Assembly (NCBI RefSeq): GCF_022808675.1
Contig: NZ_JAKZKV010000003.1
Coordinates: 186,001-250,000, forward strand
DNA from: Parabacteroides sp. FAFU027
GTDB lineage: Bacteria; Bacteroidota; Bacteroidia; Bacteroidales; UBA7332
Direction: 5' to 3'
Length of the DNA stretch: 64,000 nt
Numbering within the stretch: the first letter of the stretch is position 1; each line of letters opens with the position of its first letter. The notes beneath the pieces are model-generated. The model ran no database searches. It was not told the origin of the DNA and saw only the letters and a list, made by a program, of their open reading frames with translations. Made by a program: the position numbers and the translations under genes. Shown piece after piece: positions 56,394-64,000 of this stretch.

Positions 56394-57656
56394 TCATCCG
56401 CAACCCATGCTGTTGCCGCGACAAGATTCACCACACTTGGCAAAGTCAGATTTACAAAGAGTCTTCAACGGTTTGTTGAGATATACAGCGTCAAGTCCTG
56501 AATCAATCAATCCGCTCATTTGTATTACACGTACACCGTTATTCTGGAGAATGGTAGAGGGTCTTTCACCGACTCCGGCAACCAATACGGCCTGGCAATC
56601 GTAGAGAACGTCATTCGCAATCTTTGTCCAACGTTCATCGCCGCTACCTTGCGGAGGAGTTGCCCGTTTTTCGATGAACTTATAGCCGTTTTTGGTTTGC
56701 TCGAAGATGTGGAGATGTTTCGCTTCTCCCAGGTGCAGGTTTACCAACAGGCCTTCGTGAGTCGCTACCGCTACATTTTTGCGCTCTTCGTTTTGGTTAA
56801 CCACCAGGGCGGAAAATTGCTTAATCATATCCATCGCTTCGGTAAGGTCTTTGCCCAGCAATCCGGCAGCATCGGCACGGCAGCGGGCACAGTGTCCCAT
56901 CGGTTTGATGTATTTCGAAATTTTCGCCTTGATCTCCTTCATCATCTCTTTGGATGGCTCTTCCAGTTCCTCGAAAGCCGTATTGGCTGTCGGATACATC
57001 GGGATGCAATTCATTGTGTCGGCTCCCATCTCCGCCATTTTCTTTGCCAACTCTTCGATGTCCTGGTCGTTTACGCCGGGGATGATCACGGTATTAATCT
57101 TGACCATCATACCCTTCTCCTTGAGTTTCTCTACACAATAAAGTTGTTTTTCCAAAAGAAGTTTGGCTCCTTCCAGTCCACGATATACCTTCTTGTTATA
57201 GCGTACCCAAGAGTAAATCTGAGCCAGGGTCTCTACATTGAGCGAGTTTATTGTAATTGTAACGTGAGAAACATTGAGTTCAGCGATGCGGTCGATGTGT
57301 GGAGCAAGGTCCAGCCCGTTGGATGACAGGCAATAGATCATTTCAGGATGCTCTTTTTCAATCAACTCGATGGTACCGAGAGTTTCGTCCGGATTGGCGA
57401 ATGGATCACCGGGACCGGCAATACCGATTACGCTCAGGTTGGGAAGTTTCTCCATCAGGGCGTTTGTGTATAACGCCGCTTGCGCAGGAGAAAGTACTGA
57501 ACTGGTTACGCCCGGACGGCTTTCGTTGCAGCAATCGTAGAGACGGTTGCAATAGTTGCACTGTATGTTGCACTTCGGAGCTACCGGCAGGTGAACGCGA
57601 GCCTGAGTATGTTTGGCTCCTTCGTTAAAGCATGGATGTAATGATAAATCTTTCAT
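56394..57656 (-). CDS. nifB: FeMo-cofactor biosynthesis radical SAM protein NifB
   Basis: Builds NifB-co, the 8Fe-9S-C precursor of FeMo-co, by radical SAM chemistry. 420 residues. The SAM cluster motif is CNIQCNYC (Cys29, 33, 36) and NESRPGVTS follows. GIAGPGDPFANP near 90 is conserved in NifB. A C-terminal NifX-like domain (about 295-400, VAVATHEGLLVNLHLGEAKH) is fused, as in many diazotrophs, and the tail is Cys-rich (CGESCRGNSMGCG). Follows nifN by 126 nt. Confidence 0.97.
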   Translation of the reverse strand: MKDLSLHPCFNEGAKHTQARVHLPVAPKCNIQCNYCNRLYDCCNESRPGVTSSVLSPAQAALYTNALMEKLPNLSVIGIAGPGDPFANPDETLGTIELIEKEHPEMIYCLSSNGLDLAPHIDRIAELNVSHVTITINSLNVETLAQIYSWVRYNKKVYRGLEGAKLLLEKQLYCVEKLKEKGMMVKINTVIIPGVNDQDIEELAKKMAEMGADTMNCIPMYPTANTAFEELEEPSKEMMKEIKAKISKYIKPMGHCARCRADAAGLLGKDLTEAMDMIKQFSALVVNQNEERKNVAVATHEGLLVNLHLGEAKHLHIFEQTKNGYKFIEKRATPPQGSGDERWTKIANDVLYDCQAVLVAGVGERPSTILQNNGVRVIQMSGLIDSGLDAVYLNKPLKTLCKSDFAKCGESCRGNSMGCG

Positions 57657-57782
57657 TTTTTTACCCTTTCACGTTTTGTTAATAGCTCCTTGTAAAACCT
57701 CCGGTAGAAGAGTCAGTCGCCAATAACGATTAATACCTAATTACCTATTGAATCTTTGATTTGCCTGAACATGAATCAGGTC

Positions 57783-59270
57783 TTACATATACTTGTAGCC
57801 TACCGGCGATTTTCTTTGTTTGTCTTCCAGCAACGTGTTTACGATTTGCGAGAAGAAGGTGGTCGCACCCTCGTATCCGAGCATCCGGAAATGTTGTGCA
57901 CCGATGCGATCATGGATCGGGAATCCACAACGGACAATCGGGATGTCCATTTTACGGGCGATGTAGTATCCCTTGCTGTTTCCGATCATCAGGTCGGGCT
58001 TGATTTGCTGCATCACTTCGTCCATGCGGTCGAAGCTCATTCCCTGGCCGATGATGGTTTCTTCATCATACATTGGGCCAAGCAACTTTGTGAGGGTTTC
58101 GCGGAGTTTACCGCTTTCACCACCGGTTGCACAAAGGACAGGTTTGATTCCGATTTCGGATGCAAAGGCCGCTAAAGCTACTACCATGTCCTCTTCGCCA
58201 AATATGACGGTTTTTTTTCCTGACAGGTATTTGTGACCGTCAATGTAGAGGTCCACCAAACGACCGCGCTGGCGTTTGTACTTCTCAGGAACCGGATTAC
58301 CGGAGAGTGATGACATGATTTCAAGGAACTTGTCGGTCTCATTAATTCCTACCGGAAGTCCGGTTTCGAAACAAGGGACATCGAATTTATCTTTCAGGAA
58401 TTGTCCGGCTGATTGTACAAGGTAGTTGTCCTTGATTTTGCCATTCATTCCTCCTGAATTTTTAATAAAACCCAGTTCTACTGTTGCTCTGGCCGAACCG
58501 CTGGCCTTGAGTTGTGAAATGGGTGTACCTCCGTCGGGGATCCGGGTGTAGGAGTCCCAGGAAGTATTATCGAGAGTGTCGGAATAGTCCGGGAAGAGCA
58601 TTGCCTCCAGGCCGAAATCCTCCAATATCTCTTTGAGGTGGCGGATATCTTCGGGTGAAACCAGGCTGCTAATCAGATTGATGTGACTCCCTGTTTTTTC
58701 ACCGCTTTCGGCCAGTGTTTTGACCGCTGCCAGTATGGCATTGAAGAATCCTTCGGCGTGGGTTCCGTTGTAACTCGGAGTAGAGGCGAATATCATTTCC
58801 GGGACTTCCGGTTTATCCGCGTTGATCGCTTTATATTCGTTTATCAGTTTAGGGACATCTTCGCCAATCGTTTCACTCAGGCAGGTACTTGCGATGGCTA
58901 CCACCTTGGGTTGGTATTGGCTGATGATGTTGTCGATTCCGGTGTTGAAATTTCTATTTCCTCCGAAAATGGTTGTCTCTTCACTAAAGTTGGAAGAGGC
59001 AATATCCACCGGCTCGCGGTAATGGCTGATCAGGTAACGGCGGATGTAAGTGGCACATCCCTGTGACCCGTGCAGCATGGGCAGTACACCTTCGATCCCC
59101 TTGAAGGCAATACAGGCTCCCAGCGGTGTGCATTGCTTGCAAGCATTGCACGAAGAGGCAAAGGAGTCGCCCGTTGGCATGTCTTTTTTAATCTTTTCCA
59201 TGAGTTCTTTTTTTGACAGACCCCTCCCCTGCCCTCCCTGATGGGGAGAAAGCAGCTTAGTGGAGTTCAT
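57783..59270 (-). CDS. nifN: FeMo-cofactor scaffold protein NifN
   Basis: Beta-like subunit of the NifEN scaffold on which NifB-co matures. The frame gives 495 residues, but the first 23 (MNSTKLLSPHQGGQGRG) are read through a C/G-rich hairpin repeat, so the Met at 59201 (472 aa) may be the functional start. SCNACKQCTPLGACIAFKG, LHGSQGCATYIRRYL, SNFSEETTIFGG and STCLSETIGEDV align with NifK/NifN. GNSKGYYIARKMDIP is the C-terminal motif. Adjacent nifE supports the call over nifK. Confidence 0.92.
   Translation of the reverse strand: MNSTKLLSPHQGGQGRGLSKKELMEKIKKDMPTGDSFASSCNACKQCTPLGACIAFKGIEGVLPMLHGSQGCATYIRRYLISHYREPVDIASSNFSEETTIFGGNRNFNTGIDNIISQYQPKVVAIASTCLSETIGEDVPKLINEYKAINADKPEVPEMIFASTPSYNGTHAEGFFNAILAAVKTLAESGEKTGSHINLISSLVSPEDIRHLKEILEDFGLEAMLFPDYSDTLDNTSWDSYTRIPDGGTPISQLKASGSARATVELGFIKNSGGMNGKIKDNYLVQSAGQFLKDKFDVPCFETGLPVGINETDKFLEIMSSLSGNPVPEKYKRQRGRLVDLYIDGHKYLSGKKTVIFGEEDMVVALAAFASEIGIKPVLCATGGESGKLRETLTKLLGPMYDEETIIGQGMSFDRMDEVMQQIKPDLMIGNSKGYYIARKMDIPIVRCGFPIHDRIGAQHFRMLGYEGATTFFSQIVNTLLEDKQRKSPVGYKYM
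59217..59252. repeat. C/G-rich hairpin repeat overlapping the nifN 5' end
   Basis: acccctcccctgccctccct and tggggag form a hairpin that coincides with the first codons of the long nifN frame. It probably hides or replaces the start of nifN. Confidence 0.7.
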
Positions 59271-59297
59271 TTTTTATTTTGATAAAAGGAATTCCCC

Positions 59298-59528
59298 TTC
59301 CTTACCTATCATTTTGGGTTCCTTAAGGACGTTTATGTATTCCTTAAGGCCATTTGTTTGCTCCTTAAGGCCGTTCTTGTGTTCCTTAACATATTTCATG
59401 TACTCCTTAAGGGCATTCATGTGTTCCTTAACATACTTCTTGCGTTCCTTAAGGCCATTTATCTATTCCTTAAGGCCAATCTTATGCTCCTTAACACATT
59501 TCTCATATTCCTCAAAGGTCAAAAGAGA
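59298..59528. repeat. 21-bp-period degenerate array 4, inside the nif operon (11 units)
   Basis: Eleven 21-bp units in strict phase between nifE and nifN. Consensus YTCCTTAAGGCCATTYnTGTr, with an 8-bp palindrome CCTTAAGG in most units and a variant TTCCTTAACAta in four. On the minus strand, the transcribed direction, the units read as L-K-E-x-x-x-x heptads, but a stop at about 59463 interrupts that frame. A plus-strand open frame (59260-59550) is also a by-product of the 3n period. Confidence 0.92.
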
Positions 59529-59551
59529 CGTTACAGGATTCCACTCTTGAT

Positions 59552-60886
59552 TTATCCCCTCTTGACAAACTGCCAGACGGGGCTGGTCACTGTTTCATAG
59601 ACCTCTTTGGCGAAGTTGAGCATTCCTTCATAACCTGCCAGTGCCAATTTGCGCTCGTGATTGTGGTCGCAAAATCCAATCCCCAGTTTGTAGGCAATCG
59701 GTCGCTCTTTTACACCTCCGATGAAGAGGTCGGCGCCGGTAAGTTTGACAAACTCTGAAAGTTCAACCGGGTTGGAGTCGTCCACCAGAATACAACCATC
59801 GTCGCAAATCGCCTGGAGCAGTTTATAATCTTCGGTATTTCCGGTCTGTGTACCGGCAATCACCGTTTTCATTCCAATAAGTCGAAGAGCTTTTACTAAG
59901 GAAATGGCTTTGAATGCCCCGCCCACATAGATGGCGGCTTTGCGGCCTTCGAGGGCCTGACGGTAAGGCTGGAGTGCGGGCAATAATTTCGACAATTCAT
60001 CTTTCACCAACTCCTGCGCCTTTTCCATCATCTCATCGCTTTTAAAGTAGCGTGCCACTTCATATAAGGCATCGGACATATCTTCTATACCGAAATAGGA
60101 TACCTTCATGAAGGGAATATCGTGCTCGGCTTTCATTGATTTAGCCAGGTGCATCATCGAGCCGGAGCATTGCACCACATTGAGTGCCGCCCTGTGGGCG
60201 TTGCGGATGTCATTGACACGTCCGTCTCCGGTAATGGAAGCAACAATCTGGATTCCCATTTTTTCGTAATACTCTTTGAGCATCCAGAGTTCGCCTGCCA
60301 GGTTAAAATCGCCGAGGATGTTGATACTGTAAGGAGAGATCTCCTTATCGTCTGCCGTGCCTACCAGAGTATTCATGGCGTCACAGGCAATCTTGTATCC
60401 GTCTTTTTTAGAGCCCTGGAATCCTTCGGACTGCACAGGGATGACGGGAATTCCTTTTTCCTTTTGCACCCTTTTGCATACCGACTGTACGTCGTCTCCG
60501 ATAACGCCTACAATACAGGTTGAATATACAAAAGCGGCTTTAGGTGAATGTTTGTCAATGAGCTCGTTTAGAGCATTGTAAAGTTGAGTTTCTCCTCCGA
60601 AAATAACGTGTTTCTCGCGCAAGTCTGTCGAAAAACTGCTTCTGTGAAGCTCGGGGCCAGATGACATTGCTCCCCGAATGTCCCAGGTGTACGATGCACA
60701 ACCAATAGGACCATGAACTAAGTGAAGGGCGTCTGCTATCGGGTAAAGTACTACCCGTGAACCACAGAAGACACAAGCTCTTTGTGAGACAGAGCCTGCC
60801 AAACTGGGTTTTCCCCCCACCAGTTCGTGCGAATCTTTACCCTTGGTAACGATTTGCTTTCCTCTATCTTTTAAAAAGTCGCCCAT
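59552..60886 (-). CDS. nifE: FeMo-cofactor scaffold protein NifE
   Basis: Alpha-like subunit of NifEN. 444 residues. SQRACVFCGSRVVLYPIADALHLVHGPIGCASYTWDIRG, given in part, keeps the two conserved Cys positions of the NifD/NifE family; STCIVGVIGDDV supplies a third. QSEGFQGSKKDGYKIAC lacks the HH pair of NifD (NifE lacks the active-site His). GVKERPIAYKLGI is in the place of the FeMo-co His region. Ends with a short basic tail before array 4. Confidence 0.95.
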   Translation of the reverse strand: MGDFLKDRGKQIVTKGKDSHELVGGKPSLAGSVSQRACVFCGSRVVLYPIADALHLVHGPIGCASYTWDIRGAMSSGPELHRSSFSTDLREKHVIFGGETQLYNALNELIDKHSPKAAFVYSTCIVGVIGDDVQSVCKRVQKEKGIPVIPVQSEGFQGSKKDGYKIACDAMNTLVGTADDKEISPYSINILGDFNLAGELWMLKEYYEKMGIQIVASITGDGRVNDIRNAHRAALNVVQCSGSMMHLAKSMKAEHDIPFMKVSYFGIEDMSDALYEVARYFKSDEMMEKAQELVKDELSKLLPALQPYRQALEGRKAAIYVGGAFKAISLVKALRLIGMKTVIAGTQTGNTEDYKLLQAICDDGCILVDDSNPVELSEFVKLTGADLFIGGVKERPIAYKLGIGFCDHNHERKLALAGYEGMLNFAKEVYETVTSPVWQFVKRG

Positions 60887-60898
60887 AATGAAAAGATA

Positions 60899-60936
60899 AG
60901 CCCCCTCCGGCTCCCCCCTAGGGGGAGAGATGGAGC
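60899..60936. repeat. C/G-rich hairpin repeat, nifK-nifE gap, copy 1
   Basis: ctccccc and gggggag arms around cta. It lies just before the nifE start codon in the direction of transcription. Confidence 0.7.
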
Positions 60937-60972
60937 ATTTATAGTTTGTAGTAATAATATTCAGCCTTACAT

Positions 60973-61007
60973 ATCCCCTCCCTATCGGGGAGGGTTAGGG
61001 TGGGGCT
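60973..61007. repeat. C/G-rich hairpin repeat, nifK-nifE gap, copy 2
   Basis: tcccctccc pairs with gggaggg across tatc. It ends at the nifK stop codon, so nifK and nifE are separated by two such elements. Confidence 0.7.
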
Positions 61008-62386
61008 TAGAGTACCAATTCGAATTTTTCTTCCGGACAAGTACGGTCTTTGTGATCCAGGAATGCTTCCAGGATTTTGATCGCCAGATTAGCTGCTCCT
61101 GTGTAACCGGTGAATGGGAAGAAGTTGAATCCCGGGCGGTCAGTAACAGGGAATCCTAAGCGAACGAAAGGAACGTTTTCATCACGTGCGATGTATTTTC
61201 CATAAGTGTTACCAATCAGGAGATCAACACCTTCCTGTTTGATCCACTGGTGCATTTGGAACATATCGGCACGCTCACCGCTTTTGAATTTAGCTTCCGG
61301 AATATCTTTCAGGATTTCCGCCATTTGCTCATCGAAGTATTTACCCGGAGTACCGGTTACGATGTAAACAGGTTTCATATCCAACGATACCAGGAACTCT
61401 GTCAATGGAACCAATGTGTCAGGGTCACCCCACAAAGCCACACGTTTGCCATAGAAGTATTTTGAGTTGTCAGCGATAAGGTCGATCAGTTTACCACGTT
61501 CTTCGGTGATTGCATCAGGTACAGGCACATTGGCATGACGGCTCAAAGAGGTGATGAAACGGTCAGTTGCTTTCAAACCGATTGGGATATCCAATACTTC
61601 GAAAGGAACTTTACATTTGTTCTCCATTTTGACACAAGCATCTTCGGTAGTGTATTTACCCAAACCGATAGAGAACTTGCTGTCACCTGTAGTAGCCATG
61701 TCTGCCAAAGTAATGCCACCTTTCGGATACATTTCGTAGGTTCCGGTCATCGGAGCATCCAGTACGCCGGTCATATCAGGGAACATCAATGTACGGGTTT
61801 CCATTACTGAAGCGAGACGTTTGATCTCTTTCATATCAGCTGGCTCCATCCATCCTGCCACGAGGTTTATCACGTTTCTCTTTTTGGGAGTAGCTACAGC
61901 CAGGTGTTTTACGAAAGCTGCAACCTGGTTAGAGTAACCGGTAACGTGTGTTCCCACGTAACTTGGGGTGTTACAGTAGATTACTTTCTTACCATCAGGC
62001 ACTTTACCGTCTTCATAAGCTTTAGCGATGATCTGAGTCATGTCATCACCGATAGTTTCGGAAAGACAGGTCGTGTGAACAGCTACCACTTCAGGATCGT
62101 AAACGCTGAAGATGGTTTCGATTGCTGAAACAAGGTTGGATAAACCACCGAATACAGATGAGCCTTCAGAGAATGAAGAAGTAGAAGCAACCACCGGTTC
62201 TTTGAAGTGACGGGTCAAAGCACTTCTGTGGTAAGAACAACATCCCTGAGAACCGTGGCTGTGAGGCAAACATCCGTGAATACCGAGCGCTGCATACATG
62301 GCGCCTACTGGTTGACAAGTCTTAGCCGGGTTGATGGTCAACGCTTGTCTGTCTATTTCTTTTGCGGTCGTATGTCGTAGTAACAT
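61007..62386 (-). CDS. nifK: Nitrogenase MoFe protein beta chain
   Basis: 459 residues. P-cluster ligands are Cys24 (KTCQPVGA), Cys49 (GSQGCC) and Cys107 (TTCLSETIGDD), equivalent to Cys70, 95 and 153 of Azotobacter NifK. The protein begins only about 24 residues before the first ligand and so lacks the roughly 50-residue N-terminal extension of Azotobacter, as in Clostridium-type (group II) enzymes. The N-terminus and GNTYGKYIARDENVPFVRLG are conserved. It pairs with NifD upstream. Confidence 0.97.
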   Translation of the reverse strand: MLLRHTTAKEIDRQALTINPAKTCQPVGAMYAALGIHGCLPHSHGSQGCCSYHRSALTRHFKEPVVASTSSFSEGSSVFGGLSNLVSAIETIFSVYDPEVVAVHTTCLSETIGDDMTQIIAKAYEDGKVPDGKKVIYCNTPSYVGTHVTGYSNQVAAFVKHLAVATPKKRNVINLVAGWMEPADMKEIKRLASVMETRTLMFPDMTGVLDAPMTGTYEMYPKGGITLADMATTGDSKFSIGLGKYTTEDACVKMENKCKVPFEVLDIPIGLKATDRFITSLSRHANVPVPDAITEERGKLIDLIADNSKYFYGKRVALWGDPDTLVPLTEFLVSLDMKPVYIVTGTPGKYFDEQMAEILKDIPEAKFKSGERADMFQMHQWIKQEGVDLLIGNTYGKYIARDENVPFVRLGFPVTDRPGFNFFPFTGYTGAANLAIKILEAFLDHKDRTCPEEKFELVL

Positions 62387-62423
62387 GATTTTGAAGTTTT
62401 GCGTTTTACATTCCTGTGTAATT

Positions 62424-62485
62424 CTCTGTTCTCCTCCGCTCGTCCCCCTCCTTCAGGGAGAGGGAGAGGCAGAAAGAGAATCTAT
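62424..62485. repeat. C/G-rich hairpin repeat in the nifD-nifK gap
   Basis: ccccctccttcagggagagg forms an imperfect stem-loop in the 135-nt gap between nifD and nifK. No delta-subunit (vnfG/anfG) gene is present, which supports a molybdenum enzyme. Confidence 0.65.
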
Positions 62486-62521
62486 GTCAGAAAAAAAGCT
62501 TCAGGTAAAATGTATCACTGG

Positions 62522-64000
62522 TTAGTTATACATATATTCTGCTTCTACAATTGCTTCGCTTTCCCAAGGTGCTTTCACCTCTTTCCAGATGGTGGTACAA
62601 GCGATCATTTCGATATCGGTGTAGAAGTTGATAGCCCCTTTGAATCCGGCGTAAGGACCGCCGTAATCGTAGCTGTGAAGCTGTTTCAAAGGCACACCCA
62701 TTTTTTGTACGCAGTATTTTTCTTTGATACCGGCGCAGAACACATCGGGTTTGTAGAGCTCGATCAGTTTTTCCATCTCGTAGTGGCTGAGGTCGTCGAT
62801 TACCAGGGTACCTTTCTGCATTTGCTTCATCATACCTTCGTATTCGGTGAAGTCCATTCCGTTTGCATCGAGTGCTGCCAATTCCTCTTCAGTTTTGCGA
62901 GGGTTGTAGCGAGTTGGATCTTTATCAACTGTAATCTCTTCGATGTTACGGCTGTCTGCGTCGATTTTGATAGTCGGGATGACTCGGCGGCCTTCGTAGT
63001 CGTCACGGTGTCCGAACTCGTAACCTGCTGAAAGCGTAGTCATACCCAGCTCTTCGAACAGATCCTGGTAGTGGTGAGCGCGTGATCCACCCACGAAGAG
63101 CATCGCTGTTTTGCCTTTGGTTTTAGCCAAAGCTTTAAGACGGGCTGCTTCCACTTCTACCATTTCGTCTGCGATTACCTCTTCCACTTTGTCTTTCAGC
63201 TCCTGGTCACCGAAGTACTCAGCAATTTTGCGAAGCATTTTTGCAGTAGAACCGGCACCGATTGGCTGAACTTTAATCCATGGAATACCGAAAGCAGTTT
63301 CCATCATCTCAGCCACATAGTTGATCGAACGGTGGCACATTACCATGTTCAGGTCAGCAGTGTGTGCATTTTCGAATGACTGAATGGTAGAGTTACCAGA
63401 GAATGTAGAAATCAGGTTGATTCCACATTTTTCGAATACTCTTTCCAATTCGAATGCGTCACCACCGATGTTATATTCACCCAAAAGGTTAACGCGATAT
63501 TTGAGGCTTCCTCTTACTTCGTCATCACGACCGATCAGGTTTTTGAACAAACCGTTGTTGGCAATGTGGTGACCGGCTGACTGTGATACTCCACGGTAAC
63601 CTTCGCAAGAGAATCCGAAGATGTTGATTTTGTCCTCACCGATCTCTTCTTTCATGTGGCGGGCGACACGGTGAACGTCGTCACCGATCAAACCAACCGG
63701 ACAGGTAGAGAAGATTGCGATTGCTTTCGGATGGAACAGTTCGTAAGCTTCACGGATCGCCTGTTTGAGTTTTTCTTCACCACCGAAAACGATGTTAGAA
63801 TCCTGCATATCGGTTGAGAAACAGTAAGTGATGAAGTTTTCCTCTTGCTCGGTCATTGGCTTAGTCTGGTTACGACGGGTCAACCACGAGTAGAAACCGC
63901 AACCGATAGGACCGTGAGTAATGTTGATGATGTCGCGGGTCGGTCCAAGTACCACCCCTTTACATCCTGCGTATGTACATCCGCGCTGAGTGATAGAACC
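62522..64000 (-). CDS. nifD: Nitrogenase MoFe protein alpha chain, N-terminus beyond the window
   Basis: Catalytic subunit holding FeMo-co. The frame is open to the right edge (GSITQRGCTYAGCKG before the GTG at 63955), so about 40-50 residues are missing. P-cluster Cys in RGCTYAG and GPIGCGF; a third in STCPVGLIGDDV. The FeMo-co Cys is in VMCHRSINYV and the His in LKQLHSYDYGGPY. Active-site GVSQSAGHHIANN has the Gln and His pair. An extra stretch of about 50 residues (DYEGRRVIPTIKIDADSRN to MQKGTLVIDD) is the insertion known from Clostridium pasteurianum NifD. Confidence 0.97.
   Translation of the reverse strand, partial: GSITQRGCTYAGCKGVVLGPTRDIINITHGPIGCGFYSWLTRRNQTKPMTEQEENFITYCFSTDMQDSNIVFGGEEKLKQAIREAYELFHPKAIAIFSTCPVGLIGDDVHRVARHMKEEIGEDKINIFGFSCEGYRGVSQSAGHHIANNGLFKNLIGRDDEVRGSLKYRVNLLGEYNIGGDAFELERVFEKCGINLISTFSGNSTIQSFENAHTADLNMVMCHRSINYVAEMMETAFGIPWIKVQPIGAGSTAKMLRKIAEYFGDQELKDKVEEVIADEMVEVEAARLKALAKTKGKTAMLFVGGSRAHHYQDLFEELGMTTLSAGYEFGHRDDYEGRRVIPTIKIDADSRNIEEITVDKDPTRYNPRKTEEELAALDANGMDFTEYEGMMKQMQKGTLVIDDLSHYEMEKLIELYKPDVFCAGIKEKYCVQKMGVPLKQLHSYDYGGPYAGFKGAINFYTDIEMIACTTIWKEVKAPWESEAIVEAEYMYN

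Noticed and set aside
5189-59528. The 21-bp arrays as CRISPR arrays
   Set aside because: Units are contiguous with no unique spacers, the repeats are degenerate, and no cas gene is present.
59260-59550. Plus-strand 96-codon frame with SLRPFxY heptads
   Set aside because: By-product of array 4; antisense to the nif operon and starting inside nifN.
62387-62521. A delta subunit gene (vnfG/anfG) between nifD and nifK
   Set aside because: The gap is only 135 nt and consists of a hairpin repeat and spacer.
49617-64000. Sigma54 promoters for the visible nif genes and amt
   Set aside because: No TGGCAC-N5-TTGC type site on the minus strand was found at any nif or amt start; the main promoter is probably upstream of nifH outside the window.

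Overview
The window looks like a chromosome segment of an anaerobic, nitrogen-fixing member of the Bacteroidales. Several things point there: a hybrid two-component regulator, a PorQ-type protein of type IX secretion, long ExbD proteins, DUF2851 and DUF3788 proteins, an oversized signal peptidase I, and many promoters with the Bacteroidetes -7 element TAnnTTTG. The nif genes and the porQ-cmk-ispH order would fit a Paludibacter-like genus, but that assignment is an inference. No rRNA, tRNA, CRISPR array or insertion sequence was recognised.

Layout. Positions 1-20,200 hold a truncated hybrid sensor/regulator, a DbpA-like helicase, guaA, yraN, a frameshifted four-helix-bundle (S23-like) gene between G-rich inverted repeats, an MmcQ/YjbR protein, TPR proteins, a DegT aminotransferase, a Pif1/HRDC helicase, a frameshifted HU-like gene, rfbB and an OmpA-like lipoprotein. 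Positions 20,200-27,300 hold asparaginase and an exbB-exbD-exbD-tonB-PstS-like-TPR operon. Positions 27,400-36,700 hold a GT51 transglycosylase, pfkA, ispH, cmk, porQ, an Ig-like lipoprotein and a DUF2851 protein. Positions 36,900-46,100 hold dapB, lepB, three small conserved proteins, a GlmU-like protein, folA, thyA, a coiled-coil protein and mdh. Two tandem paralogous lipoproteins and a small unknown gene follow.

From 49,600 to the right edge lies a nitrogen-fixation region on the minus strand. In transcription order it is nifD (cut by the window), nifK, nifE, nifN, nifB, a 2Fe-2S ferredoxin, nifV and nifA, with a GNAT gene overlapping the end of nifA, then an epimerase and an amt ammonium transporter. 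Together these encode the MoFe protein, the FeMo-cofactor scaffold and precursor enzymes, homocitrate synthase, the sigma54-dependent activator and ammonium uptake. nifH must lie beyond the right edge. NifD and NifK have the Clostridium-like (group II) architecture.

The most unusual signal is a set of four intergenic arrays (5,189-5,608; 40,938-41,294; 48,120-48,440; 59,298-59,528). Each has a different sequence family, but all keep an exact 21-bp period, two helical turns, with diverged units that often contain a palindromic core. One array lies inside the nif operon between nifE and nifN. Other unexplained structures are a perfect 58-bp palindrome just before a start codon (6,431-6,488), four AGATGTACATCT-type palindromes spaced exactly 23 bp upstream of the HU-like gene, and C/G-rich hairpins at most junctions of the nif operon.
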